Part shown: in pieces, positions 12,565 to 23,480 of the stretch
Layout: each line of letters opens with the position of its first letter
Numbering within the stretch: the stretch's first letter is position 1
Made by a program: the position numbers and the translations under genes
Notes under the pieces: generated by a model
What the model was told of the DNA's origin: nothing
Seen by the model: the letters and a program-made list of their open reading frames with translations, nothing else
The model's database searches: none
Origin: Allacma fusca
Taxonomy: Eukaryota > Arthropoda > Collembola > Symphypleona > Sminthuridae
Reading direction: 5' to 3'
Assembly (NCBI GenBank): GCA_947179485.1
Contig: OX359246.1
Location: forward strand, 34,823,632 to 34,887,631
DNA: 64,000 bases

Positions 12565-13256
12565 ATGAAGGTAAGTTTCTGGTTTTGTGGGGTACAGGAA
12601 TACTTACTTGTCCAGGAGAAAATAAATTAAAATTTTTGAATGTAATAGCTAAAGTGTATTTATTTTTATTTTAGGCCTTCATTTGCTTCTTGGCTGTCAT
12701 CGCTGTTGCAAGCGCTAACATGGGATATGGAGGGGGCTCTGCCCCTTCTTATGGAGGAGGTTCGGGATCTTCTAATGGAGGGGGTTCTTCTTATGGAGGG
12801 GGATCTTCTTATGGAGGGGGATCTTCTTATGGAGGGGGATCTTCTTATGGAGGGGGATCTTCTAATGGAGGCGGTTCTTCTTATGGAGGGGGATCTTCTA
12901 ATGGAGGGGGTTCTTCTTATGGAGGGGGATCTTCTAATGGAGGGGGTTCTTCTTATGGAGGGGGATCTTCTTATGGAGGCTCGGGCTCTTCTAACGGAGC
13001 TCAGTCTTACAGTGCCCCAGCCCCACAGACAGTCTACCATGCCCCAGCCCCAACTATGACCACTTATACCATCCATACTTACCACTCCCCTGCACCCAAA
13101 CCTAGCTACTCCGCTCCAGCTTCATCTGGAAATGGGGGCGCATCTCCTTATGGATCTCAATCAGCCCCATCTTACTCCGCCCCAGCGCCAAGTTACTCAG
13201 CGCCTGCGCAGAGCTACTCAGCCCCAGCCCAATCTTATGGAGGTTACCGCAAATGA
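12565..13256 (+). CDS. Secreted Gly/Ser/Tyr- and Ser/Ala/Pro-repeat structural protein
   Basis: Exon 1 (12565-12570) encodes only Met-Lys. An intron follows, and exon 2 runs 12675-13256, giving 195 aa. The N-terminus MKAFICFLAVIAVASA is a clear signal peptide, with cleavage likely before NMGYGGG. Residues of about 20-110 are tandem GGGSSYGGGSSNG-type units. The C-terminal half has SYSAPAP-type motifs and a YHAPAP...YTIHTYHSPAPKP block, shared with the paralogues at 55.9-63.2 kb. It ends YGGYRK. A two-codon first exon and low-complexity Tyr/Gly/Pro repeats are common in arthropod cuticle and secreted structural proteins. The exact material (cuticle, eggshell or silk) cannot be told. Confidence 0.85.
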
Positions 13257-13877
13257 GCAACCAATCCGTACCTGGTGAAGAAATAGGTCTATAAACACAG
13301 TCTCCGTTAAATATTCGAGAACCTATATTTTTGTTACAACCATCCAGAGAATTTACGTAAAATCCTATAGAAAAATCAAAATCGGGGGAAATAAATCAAA
13401 ATAAACATAATCGTTTAAAACACGCAAATGCAATAGTATCCAACATAATTCTGCATATAATGATGTCATGAAATGTCGTCGGGATTTGGACTGCCATATA
13501 CAATATATTTCGGTTTGCAAATAAAAAATAATAACAAAGCACTTCATTCACTGCGGTTCTGAAAATTTTTCAGTTATATATTACCGTAGAACTGAAATTA
13601 AATAAAGATTTAAGTTGTTTTATTATTTAAAAGGACACTACAATTACAAGCGTCATGAGTTGCATTGTCGTCGGAGGGACTTTGCGGAGTCCTTTCCATT
13701 TGAGAGGAATTATACTCATGGGAAAACTGGAGCAGGACAATTAAGTATGTCACAGACTGGTTGGCAATCTTTGTAAAAAATTAAATAAATATTGTGATAA
13801 ATTCATCAGATCCTAGAGTTGAAAGGTTAGGATTAGTAATGTAAAAATATATACATACCCTTAGGAATAATCCGGTG
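13257..13877. other. 3' UTR and intergenic, no further gene
   Basis: Contains the 3' end of the repeat-protein gene, with AATAAA signals near 13388-13405. A 29-codon plus ORF near 13656 has no recognisable feature. Confidence 0.5.
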
Positions 13878-15575
13878 TCAAAGGTGGCGTACTTTCCTAA
13901 AGTAATCCTCGTCGGAGTTTGGGTAAGCTCTTGGTAAATTAAATTGAGCTGTTATAAAGAAATTTTCAAATAAAGAATTCTCCCTTGGAATCACTCTCAA
14001 CAGCTTGTTTTTCCTTCTTATAAATTTATGTGGGATTACAAATTTAATTAGGATATTTTTGCAGTACAGCACCTCATTTCTTGTTTGTGGTTCGGACACT
14101 CGCTCTGCAATGGACAGCTCCAAAATCTCCTTTGCAACGAGACTCTCCTATTTGACGCCATTAAATTGCTGGGTTAATTAAACAATAAAAAATTAAAATA
14201 ATAATTATTGTAGATAATTCCATTTACCTGCTCTATGACTTGCTCAGCAATAACTGTCTTCCCATACAATCGCACGAAACCAAAAACAGGGTAGAGTAGC
14301 TCTGCTATGAACAATGCAAACTTTTCCCCATCCAAGTCGTTCTTCCCTAAAGCTTCCAAAGCTTTGACGAGGAAATAAAGAAAGCACGTGAATAGTACGA
14401 CGATTTCACTGACTAAGAAAAGTTGCATTTTTTTTCAAATACTTTTCCATCAATTCACTCAAACTTCGAATGGCAAAAATCAATGCTCGCCATCTTTTCA
14501 CGTCCTGACAGGTAAAGTTGACTCTGTCGTCAGAGGAAATCAATCTAAGGCCTGTTCTTGTCTGATCATAAAAATAATCTTAAATATTTTGTGCTTAAGT
14601 TGTTTGTCTTGTACTGTAGTACGCACTCATGCATTGGTAAGCATATATGTTATTATGAATTAAAAAATTAATACGAATACCTGCCGAAACAATTCCTTGA
14701 CCATGAAAAGCATCAGGAACATATTTACGTCTTCTACAACCCGGGAAAACAGGGTTCCCATGAAAATAAAGCCCAGCACAACAATCATGTAGTTTGGAAC
14801 AAGGAACGTCCCAACTCTCACGTTGTTACAAAGTGTCGGCAAGCACACACCCAGCAAAAAACCAGGGATGAACAAAAGCAGCGCCCAAAAAATGAATTTA
14901 AAATTTGATTTCCTGATCTGATGGATATTTATTTCCCCCGGAAAAGCTTTCCCCATCTTTCTCTCAATTTGGGGAATCGTATTGAAGAATTCCCTTCGAC
15001 GAGGGAAATCCCAAGCCAGAATAAATTGTGAGATGATATTTTGGAGAGGATAAATAAATACAAAGAGGGATCTCACGACTTCCCCGAATTCCTGGCCGAG
15101 ATGGGAGCTCGTGACTAAGGCACTTGCATTCTCATCAAAGCTGAAACAATTTAAGGTAATTCTCAATTCTCCTTTGAAAGCCATCCACGTTTTAATTGTA
15201 AATTTCAAACTTTACAGAAGAGAGGAAACGTGATTACATGCTGTCTGGCCATGGAAGTTTTAAACCAGTATTGAGGAGAAACATGATCCAGTAAAGTCCT
15301 TTAATGATGCTCCAGATAATGGAGTAGCAGAGAATAGGACTTGACCATTTAAAAAGTAAATCCGGGCCTCCAGAAGTCGAGTCACTGGATTTGTTAAGGC
15401 TTCGGGACGGTTTTTGAATAACCACTGGGAAAGTACCACTAATGCGGGCAAGTTTTGTAAAAGGAAGGATGATTTCATTTAAATTCAAGCCTTCTTCTGA
15501 TTTTTTAACAACTTTATGTTTCATGTAATCTGGGGCGAGACTTTTGAAAAATTTTGCCATTTTTAGCACGGGCAT
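13878..15575 (-). CDS. Probable multi-pass chemoreceptor (gustatory-receptor-like)
   Basis: Exons on the minus strand are about 15236-15575, 14681-15208, about 14230-14420 and about 13878-14138. The first encodes MAKFFKSL, then LNLNEIILPFTKLARISGTFP, reminiscent of the N-terminal PF..L.R..G.FP segment of arthropod gustatory receptors, then a hydrophobic helix. The second has at least three long hydrophobic segments (FVFIYPLQNIISQFIL, FIFWALLLFIPGFLLGVCL and MIVVLGFIFMGTLF). The third has VVLFTCFLYFLVKAL. Charged loops separate them, as in a seven-pass receptor. The canonical C-terminal TYLVxLxQF motif is not seen. The first intron would be only about 28 bp and one phase does not close cleanly, so either the model is incomplete or the gene is decayed. 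It could also be another family of membrane protein. Confidence 0.45.
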
Positions 15576-15599
15576 ACATATAATTATACATATGTATGT

Positions 15600-16107
15600 A
15601 CATAGAACTCTCTAAATTGCTCGACTCAAAATCTCTATAAATGCTTCCTCCAGATGTTGTCCACACATTTGATCAATAAGGGTGGTTATTTACTCAGGGG
15701 TGGATCTGTGTAGAATTTTAATTGGCAGGAATATTGTATATACTAATCGACCAAAGCACTTGAGATGATTTGTCTGATGCAGCAAGTAAATAGACTTTTT
15801 GCTAATTGGAAAATTGGGATCAACATTTCTAGTACTCCAATTAATTGACTTTCTGGCGCGGGTGAGAATTACAGCTTACAGGTGAGAATTACAGGTTTGT
15901 AACAATTCAATTATTAGTGTCACAACGGTTTGGACAAACTTTACTCCATAAGAGGCTCCAAAAGTAGCTCCGTATTTGTGTACCTACATACAACAGGATG
16001 CATCAGGAGTGTGGATGTAGTGGGGCTGGAGAAATTAGCAAGAGATTACATATAAAATATGTATGGCAAATGCAGAAGTAGAAATGCTTATTTTTTTAGG
16101 GTCAGGG
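15600..16107. other. Intergenic, no gene seen
   Basis: AT-rich upstream flank of the receptor-like gene. A CAGGGGTGGAT motif at about 15694 resembles the end of the 11765 MITE family, but I found no partner end. Confidence 0.4.
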
Positions 16108-16600
16108 ACATATCGTCGCTGAAGAGGCAAAATGGAATACATGCATTTTCGATTAAAATCAAAATGGTCTACATGCAGTTTTACTAAATGCAAAATGGAA
16201 TAAATACATCAAGTTTTAAAAGCAATATGGTCTACTTACAATTTCGTCTAAAAGCAAAATGGTCTACATACAATTTCGCTTTATAGCAGAATGCCCATTA
16301 TGAAAGTATACACGCATGTAGACCATTTTGCTTTTAGTGAAAACTGCATGTAGTTCATTTTGCTTTCAGGAAAGTTTGCAAGTATTCCGTTTTGCCTTTA
16401 AGGAAAAAGGCATGTAGACCATTTTGCTTCTAGTTGAAATTGCACTTAAGTAGTCCATATTAATTATTGTTTTTGACCCCCCGTCAGTTAATCTGGGTTT
16501 TTGACGGGGGTCAAGTAATCTCGGAATTTTCCTTTTTCCTGGCCTTCAGCATTGTAGAAGGTATGGGGAAAAGGTTTCATGTAGTACATCTGCTTTAATT
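16108..16600. repeat. Inverted-repeat element rich in GCAAAATGG, with a near-identical reverse copy at 49498-49662
   Basis: It begins CATATCGTCGCTGAAGAGGCAAAATGG. About 300 bp follow in which GCAAAATGG...TACAT units run first forward and then reversed (CCATTTTGC), a foldback. It then has a ~130-bp tail (about 16449-16575) with the hairpin TTGACCCCCCGTCAG...TTGACGGGGGTCAA. The tail matches the reverse complement of 49505-49630 with only a handful of mismatches. No coding capacity. Confidence 0.8.
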
Positions 16601-17640
16601 TATACAGAGATGTAATATTGTGGGGAGAGAGAGATACTGGACAAGGTCCTGGCTGTAGGAAAAAAGTATATATGTAAAGTATATATATGTAAGTAAATAT
16701 GGTGAAAGGGTCTGGAATTACACGGGACTGAATATAAAGGGTGGTAAGCCTAAGCAAAAGGAATGTGAAGAGAGAGGTGTGAAGGATACAGAGGACCGTT
16801 TCATGGAAAAGTCAAAAATAATGGAAAGGACGGAAATAAGTTGTAAAATCCAAGTGCGATGCGCTTGGATTTATTGGATGCATAGAAATTATGGGCCTTC
16901 ACCAAAGCTGCAGCTGTGTAAATGTATATTTTTAAGAAACAAACACACAGCTGCATGACCTTATTCCTAAATGAAGATTTTAAGGGAATTATTCGGGTCA
17001 GTTAAGGCGAGCTCCTTCTCCTGTTAACTTCTGTAAACTTGGATACATTTTTCATAATTTATTTTAGTTCCGAACTTCTTTTTCTAAAACTAAAAATTTC
17101 TTGTTAACATTATTGCAAGCTGGAAATCTATTCAATGAGAACTTGCTCAATAAAATTGAACTGTGGAAACGTGTAACGGCCATATAGTTTTTTAAATGAT
17201 GTAGGAATCTGGCGAGGAATTGGAATTGTTGAAGCAATAGTGTTATTAAAAACTAATTGTGAGAAACTAATTGTTGCATTGGCAAAATAGTACAGCAGTG
17301 TTGTCACGGGAACTAATTTAAAAATTTGTGGTAGTTAAAAAGCGGACTAATATTTCCAGTAAATCGTAAGCACTTTTTGCTCTTGTGAAAAAAAGTGAAC
17401 TTGAAGTGAAAATTGAAGCCAGAATTCGGGGGTTAATAAAGTCAGGCTTTGGACAACAATGTCAACGGTATAAATTAATTACAAAAATAAATATACAACA
17501 CATTACTTTCTTATCAATATGTCCATCATCAATTTGAGAACATGTAAACTTGCTTGAAATATTGTCACATGCCTTTTCATGTAATAAGCGAAAAACCTTA
17601 TGCTGTAGTTTATTTATGCTTTTGAAAGTGTCAATTGTAA
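16601..17640. other. Intergenic, no gene seen
   Basis: Short ORFs only, without motifs. It contains an AT microsatellite-like tract around 16667-16700 and nothing else I can support. Confidence 0.45.
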
Positions 17641-18015
17641 GGACCAAATATGTCCAACTTTTTATAAATGATTAGATGAAGCACCAAATATGTGCTGAAT
17701 TTTATTAATTTCAACATTAAGCACCAAATATGTGCGGCATTTATTAATTTCAACATTAAGCACCCAATATGTGCTGAATTTTATTAATTTCAACATTAAG
17801 CACCAAATATGTGCGACATTTTATTAATTTCAACATTAAGCACCAAATATGTGCTGAATTTTATTAATTTCAACATTAAGCACCAAATATGTGCTGAATT
17901 TTATTATTTCAATATTAAGCACCAAAAAATGTGCACTTTTTCATTGGTGATATTTTTAATTTGTTTGCACCAAAAATAGTCCAATTTTATTTAATTTGTC
18001 TGCACCAAAATAGTG
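17641..18015. repeat. 40-bp tandem satellite (about 7 units) with diverged flanking units
   Basis: The unit starts AGCACCAAATATGTGCTGAA and ends in TTCAACATTA. Well-conserved units run about 17678-17935, with degenerate units before (GGACCAAATATGTCC) and after (GCACCAAAAATAGTCC, GCACCAAAATAGTGC). Each unit contains the small foldback GCAC...GTGC. There are no spacers of differing sequence, so it is a satellite rather than a CRISPR array. Confidence 0.85.
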
Positions 18016-19310
18016 CACTTAATTGTTGCGTAAAAACTGATTGCAATCTTGTTATGCACAAACCGTGCCAAATGTAACAGGGCATCAGTGCTTCGTCATT
18101 ATCTAAAAACTGCTTTTGTTTCCTTTGCTTTTGAGTCTTTAACTCCAAAAGGGTTTTGCATCTGAGTGGCATTTGTAAGAGTAGGTTACTTATTTGAAAA
18201 AATCGGAGTTATTGTGTGGGCATTTGAGAGCACCCGGGATTTCAAAATTCGTTGAACTTTTTGGCGAGGTTCTTTATAGTTTATTCCAAAACTTGTATAT
18301 AGCAGAATCACTTGCAGAAGTAAATAATAATCCTGATTCCAAGCAGTTTATGAAATAAACCAAAAGGTTGCTATCATGTAGTGATAATGTGAAATCAAGG
18401 CAACATACATAACTTGCGTTTTTAAGGACTGCCTGAATTCATTAGATTTTGATATTTAAATGTTCCGTGCTTGGTTGTATTCCATGAGTGACGTAGTGTA
18501 CATTACAAAATTAGTGTGTGTATGTGTGAGTAATAAGTGATTGAGTATGGCTTAAACGAGTCCGCATTACAATGGCAATTGTCTTGGTAAAATCCTCTGC
18601 AAATGACAAAATTATTGGGATAAATTCTTATTTGCTGATTTCTCCTTAAATATGATTACCTTGTATATACGTACATAATAAGTGTTAAACTGTGCTCCAT
18701 TTAAGACTGCACTTATACAGCATAACTGCACTGCTTTTAGATGGCATATGTACATACAAGGCATGCAGTTGAAGTACATTCAAAGACTAACTTTTCAACT
18801 CCTGAAATGTTTTGATACTCATATATAACGATTAAGTGTCTCACTAATTTGCTTGAATGCAGGAAGACTAAATATTTTATTGAGGGTGGTCTGGCGAACT
18901 CACTAATTTTTGCGAGGGTCGGGAATGTCAAATTGTAGCGAAGTCTTATATAAATGGCAAAGCTGGATTTCTAGATTCTATCACGAAGGAAGGGAGATTT
19001 TTAAAGACCACTTCCCACCAGGGGTAAAATGTTTGTAAATCTCATTGGAAGATAATTCCCGAATTTCCCTGCTAAATCTTATGCCTCTGTAGGGAGGTCC
19101 TCATCAATTTCAAAAATCTCTGCTGAAAGGAAGTGTTTAATCGTACATGAAATTGACTACTGCCTATTTATATATTTGAGATTGTATGTTCCATTACTTC
19201 TTCAATAATCGGCATTAAGGGTAATTTGCGGAATGCCCGTAAAATTGTCATGTTTTACATTATAAGCTTGTAACTTTAGAGCTAATCTACTATCGAAGTG
19301 ATCTTACTTG
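18016..19310. other. Intergenic, no gene seen
   Basis: Several short ORFs in both strands lack motifs or splice logic. No repeat beyond simple AT richness was recognised. Confidence 0.4.
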
Positions 19311-19564
19311 ACCAGCGTGTAGCCGGTAATGAGTAGATGCTGTTGTTAGGTAAAATTGGTGAATTTGCCCGAATAACTTAAAAGTTATGCTAATCTGAAG
19401 TTATGGAAGGACCGTGAAATAGACATTTTGTCATCATTTGTTTATAACTTTTGAACCAATATGCTGACGTTAAGATTTCTCATTACCAGCGTGTAGCTGG
19501 TAATGAGTAGATGCTGTTGTTAGGTAAAATTGGTGAATTTGCCCGAATAACTTAAAAGTTATGC
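19311..19564. repeat. Direct duplication of an 80-bp segment
   Basis: 19311-19390 and 19485-19564 are almost identical (ACCAGCGTGTAGC...TTAAAAGTTATGC), differing at one or two positions and separated by about 94 bp. The near identity points to a recent local duplication. It is non-coding. Confidence 0.85.
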
Positions 19565-20985
19565 AAAGTTGAATTTATGCCATTTGTGTGTTGAATGATC
19601 ATTGCTCATAGTGTATAAATATGACCGCGCCATTATACCTCGGGGTGACTGCTTGATTTTACTTTCGTCAATTCCTGAACCTCTGCTATTTTATCCCTCT
19701 ATTAGATCTGTCGTTGAAATTATAAACTACATTTTCGAAGTAATCAAATACTTATTCGCTTAGCATTCGCAGAGAGAAAATCTGACTTAACAACTATTGC
19801 TTCATTATTATTGTTACCATCTGACCCACAAGCATACCCAAAAAGCACACACTCACTTAGGCTGCTAGTACCACAACCCGGGTACGCTTCCGTACAGGCA
19901 GGTAATCGACTTTCAAGAAAATCCTTGTTCGGAAAAAATTACGAATCTCAGGAATTTTGTTTTCCGTTTCAGCACTATACGATCAACCTTAAAGTATGTA
20001 CATAGCATTCCGCATTTGACACAAAGACGTCATTTTCATGGGTGGGTCAGTGCATTATTAACTTATTACTCAAAATGACCGAGGAGTGATAGGGTTCTAC
20101 AATCGGCCTTTTTAGATGTCATAATTTGTACACGTTCCATAATCGATTCGTTTGATGCAAATAAAATATTGTTAGCAAAAAATCTTGCAATGATTTCTCT
20201 ACAGGCCGGAAATAATATTTGATTCCAACCAAAAATTAATTGTATAGTAACATTATTTATTAATAATAATTGGTTTACACCTTTAGTGATGTCTTATTTA
20301 GCGCACTTTTTATAAATGTATAGCCACTATAGTAATGTATTTAGATACAAGTTCCTTATAAGAGCATACCGTTATCAGAGCGCTTTTGGAGTGCTTTTAG
20401 GGGTGCTCTTATAGAAAGAGTGCAATGTATTATTGAGCCATACGAGTGGTAAAAAAACGGAGTGTGTGAATTGACTAGACTGGAGTTGTCACCTGTTTAT
20501 TACGGCCCAATTAACAATAGCGAACAAATTAGGCAACTGATTGTGAGTATAAACTACATATATGTTTGCAGTTTCAACGGGGAGAGTTTTAATAATTATT
20601 GTCTGCAATGGACTGCTAACAGTAAAACAACCTGTGGTCTTCGGCTAATGGGAGTTATAAAAAAGTTCCGACCGAACCGAAATTAAAGAAAAAATGAATC
20701 AAATATGTAGATATGGCTTGTCATGTTGAACGATGAAATTTTACAATATTCTAGGCTTAAAGGATGGCTACTTCATTTGTGCATCTTTTTCATTATGCAT
20801 TGCACCTAGATCATTTTATTTAATGTTCAATTTAGTGAAACAGTATGAATATCATTTTGCTACCAGACTAAAATTCACAGCTCATTTTACCTCTCCGCCG
20901 CCGATTTAAGTACACTACCAATATAAAATCCTTCTACATAATTAGTTAGTAATAATATATATGAGAATTAAATACGTATAATTGA
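19565..20985. other. Intergenic with small foldbacks, no supported gene
   Basis: An imperfect inverted repeat at about 20356-20417 (TTATAAGAGCA...TGCTCTTATAG) is visible. A degenerate copy of the GCAAAATG/CCGCCGAC foldback lies near 20850-20910. ORFs at 19811-20005 and 20462-20686 have no motifs. Confidence 0.45.
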
Positions 20986-22345
20986 CTAGAAATTGTAGGG
21001 AAGAACGCCATGAATGAGAGGGTTTTCATTTTCTGGTAGAGTCTCCAATCGTTTCCACTCAAACTCCAACCGTAGCATCTTGTCTTCTTCATCCTCACTT
21101 GCGGATGAAACTGGCTCAAAGCTTGGACTAGATACTTCATTAGCCTCGGTCGTCATTTGAAGACAGCTAGCATTATAGTTAACGTTAGGTTCCTGGCGAA
21201 TAAAAGTTTCAAGTTCTTTAAAAAATTCGTTACTTTCAATACCTTCAAACTCTGTGAATTGTAGGTCCTCAGGTATTTCCAAATCCGTTGTAGGTAGTTC
21301 ATTCGGATCCCCGGCAATTGCATTGGCTTGTTCGGTCAGTCCATAATCCTCAATTTCCCGAATAACATGGAAAGCATCTTGAAATGCGTCGTTAAAGAAG
21401 GGATCCTCGCGTAGGGCAGGCTCGGGATCTGCAAAAAAATATTGTACTGCACAATGATTGGATCCAGTAAGGCAACTACCATGCAAGCCATAGTAATCTG
21501 TAATTTTAGTTTGCTTGGATTTGCACACAATCAAATGAGAATTATTATTGCTGTTTCCCTCACCTTTGACTGCCTCCACTTCATCAGTCTTGGCATGTGA
21601 TTCTGTGGTCACAGTGGGGGCAGCAATCTGCAATTCGATTTTTCCGTAGAGGGTCAAAATACGTACATCATGCGTAACTGCAAACAAAAAGTTTGGTGGA
21701 TGTAGTATTTCATTAGCACAAATAAATCCTCATTTACCTTACATTTGGTAAATACTTACGCTGAAGTATAGCATTTGGACGGATGTGCTTGTCAGTGCTA
21801 ACAATCAGAGGTAGCTGCTTTTCCCCTTGCAAGATAGGGTTTGCAACATTGGCCACTGATGAAAAATATAAAACAAAAAAAGTAATGCGGCCTTTTCTGA
21901 AGTATGATAATTACTACAGCTTTATTAAATAATGTAGTTGTTAAACTTACATTCCAATAGTCCGTACCACTCAAAGCGACTGACGGTCTTCCTTCGGGGA
22001 CGATCGAGTTCGTTGAATCTGCTAAAATTGAATGTACACCCTGCAGATCTGCACTTAAATCTAAAACTCGGGTTAAAATTCTCTTTGCAAATATGTGCTG
22101 AACGCTAAAAGCAGGCACTGCAAATGGAATCTGTGTGTAATGACTTTAGAAACCGGGTGAGATACATAGCCCATGTTTCTCCAGGATATCCTCCCAGTAT
22201 CGTTGCACTCGTCCAATATATTGGGAATAGCTCCTTGGTGTCCATAGTAAAAAGGGGTAAGAAATGGAAGAATTATTTTATTGGCGTTTGGTCCAGGAAA
22301 ATCAGTATTCCTTTCACAAATTAGACAGATCCTGTCTTTACCCAT
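20986..22345 (-). CDS. Unrecognised spliced gene with Cys/His-rich N-part and acidic C-part
   Basis: Resolved minus-strand exons are about 21951-22104, 21760-21855 and 20986-21677 (last, stop at 20986). A first exon begins near 22343 (MGKDRICLICE). The phases of the last three exons close well. The N-part has a CLICE pair and further Cys/His residues (HICKENF, FKCRSAGC). If the 22130-22160 stretch is exonic, it adds a RING-like THRFHLQC. The middle reads THDVRILTLYGKIEL. The last exon contains KQTKITDYYG, matching the PCNA-binding PIP-box pattern Q-x-x-I-x-x-Y-Y, then a long Asp/Glu-rich tail. It lies beside the Polinton and in the same orientation, so it may be an element cargo gene or a host gene. 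I do not recognise the family, and the 5' splicing is unresolved. Confidence 0.5.
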
Positions 22346-22527
22346 TTTACGAAACCTACAACAGTCTTGCCCAGTTTGAAAATCAGAACACTAATGAACC
22401 AGGAAATGATAGGAGCATAAAAATCAGGGTCATAAATTGGCATGATACATTTATTTATTATTGAAAAAAGAACGAATTATAGAAATAATTAATTCACATT
22501 TGAGGTATTAACTCCAGCGGAGGGAGT

Positions 22528-23160
22528 TCAGTACAATGGGACGTTGACATAAGTCCGCAAACCTTCGTGGGCAGGCTGGAAACAATCAGCAAGCAGTGGA
22601 GGTTCCTCATATGTAGCTTCAGCAAAGCTGGTGTCAACGCTTTGCTGAGTGTAAGAGACAAGAGGAATCCCCTCGCCTGCTCTCTCCACTGTAGCTGCAT
22701 ACTGGCGTTTTTTTGTCCAGACCCAAATTATCGCTCCAATTGTAAGCGCCAGCAGAGTCAACACAGCAAATGCAACTGCAATCAATGCACATTTGACTTT
22801 TACGACTTTTAAATCCTACTTTATGTCTTGCCTTTTCCCACAAAATCCAAAAGATCTACTATTGATTATTACCCCAAAAGAAAGTTGCAGCAGATATGGG
22901 TTGCTGAGGACAATCAGCGTCACTTCTTGACACAGACATGACCGCATCGTCCAGTGTACCCAAATTTGAAACACAGCAAATAATCTCCTTCACTGTTTGC
23001 ACAAAGTAGTTGCCTCCTTTAACACAATCGAGGCAGCTGCCCGTGTAGCCGCAAACTAAATAGTAAAGAGAAATAATTTGGACTACTGCATTCGTAATGA
23101 ACACAAAATTATGATGTTTGCAATAGGACAAAAATGGACCTTACCGTCCTGTGGATTCAT
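22528..23160 (-). CDS. Small single-pass membrane protein, Cys-rich ectodomain, unrecognised
   Basis: Three exons: 23145-23160 (MNPQD), 22873-23055 and about 22528-22805, with phase-1 introns of 89 and about 67 bp, giving about 158 aa. The N-terminal part has several cysteines (VCGYTGSCLDCVKGG, IICCVSN, DCPQQ). One strongly hydrophobic helix follows (ALIAVAFAVLTLLALTIGAI), then a WVWTKKR stop-transfer and a ~60-residue tail with Tyr/Pro motifs (EEPPL, YVNVPLY). There is no N-terminal signal peptide. The acceptor of exon 3 is ambiguous between two in-frame AG sites. It lies about 320 bp from the Polinton helicase on the same strand, so it could be element cargo such as an envelope-associated protein, or a host gene. 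Confidence 0.6.
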
Positions 23161-23480
23161 TGTTGAATGCCACAAAAACTCGAATGATTTAAAATATCAG
23201 ATTTTTTCCAAATAATAGTGATTGATCCAAACTTGACAACGATTCCTGACGGTCTGACAGCAGAGTAAAATCCTACGCGTCCCGTCGTTGGAAAAACGTT
23301 AATTTTTATTGTCTTAGCCTATCTTCAAATTGCTATGCTTAATCATGGTTCGTGCTTAACCCAGTGGTGAGTTTGTAAATTTGAAAAAGTATCGGGTGAT
23401 TCTAGGGATTGGTTTTAGTTAATATGATAGCGTCAGCATATTACACATATATAAGGTTTTATTTAAATTCTTAGTTCATG
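23161..23480. other. Spacer between membrane-protein gene and helicase, no feature seen
   Basis: AT-rich. I looked here for a Polinton terminal inverted repeat matching 47320-47560 and saw none. Confidence 0.4.

Noticed and set aside
12666-13085. Long ORFs on the minus strand and in a second plus frame over the Gly/Ser/Tyr repeat gene (Arg/Ser and Leu/Met/Glu repeats)
   Set aside because: They are frame shadows of the tandem repeat. The chosen frame has a signal peptide, splice sites and a promoter.
17641-18015. CRISPR-like regular repeats
   Set aside because: Units are contiguous without unique spacers, and the context is clearly eukaryotic.
21414-21442. Possible small intron in the last exon of the PIP-box gene (a TTTTTTTGCAG string)
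   Set aside because: The only nearby donor would give an intron of about 20 bp, and the exon is open through it.
22124-22464. Plus ORFs at 22124-22464
   Set aside because: Antisense to the minus-strand Cys/His-rich exon. No motif and no splice signals.
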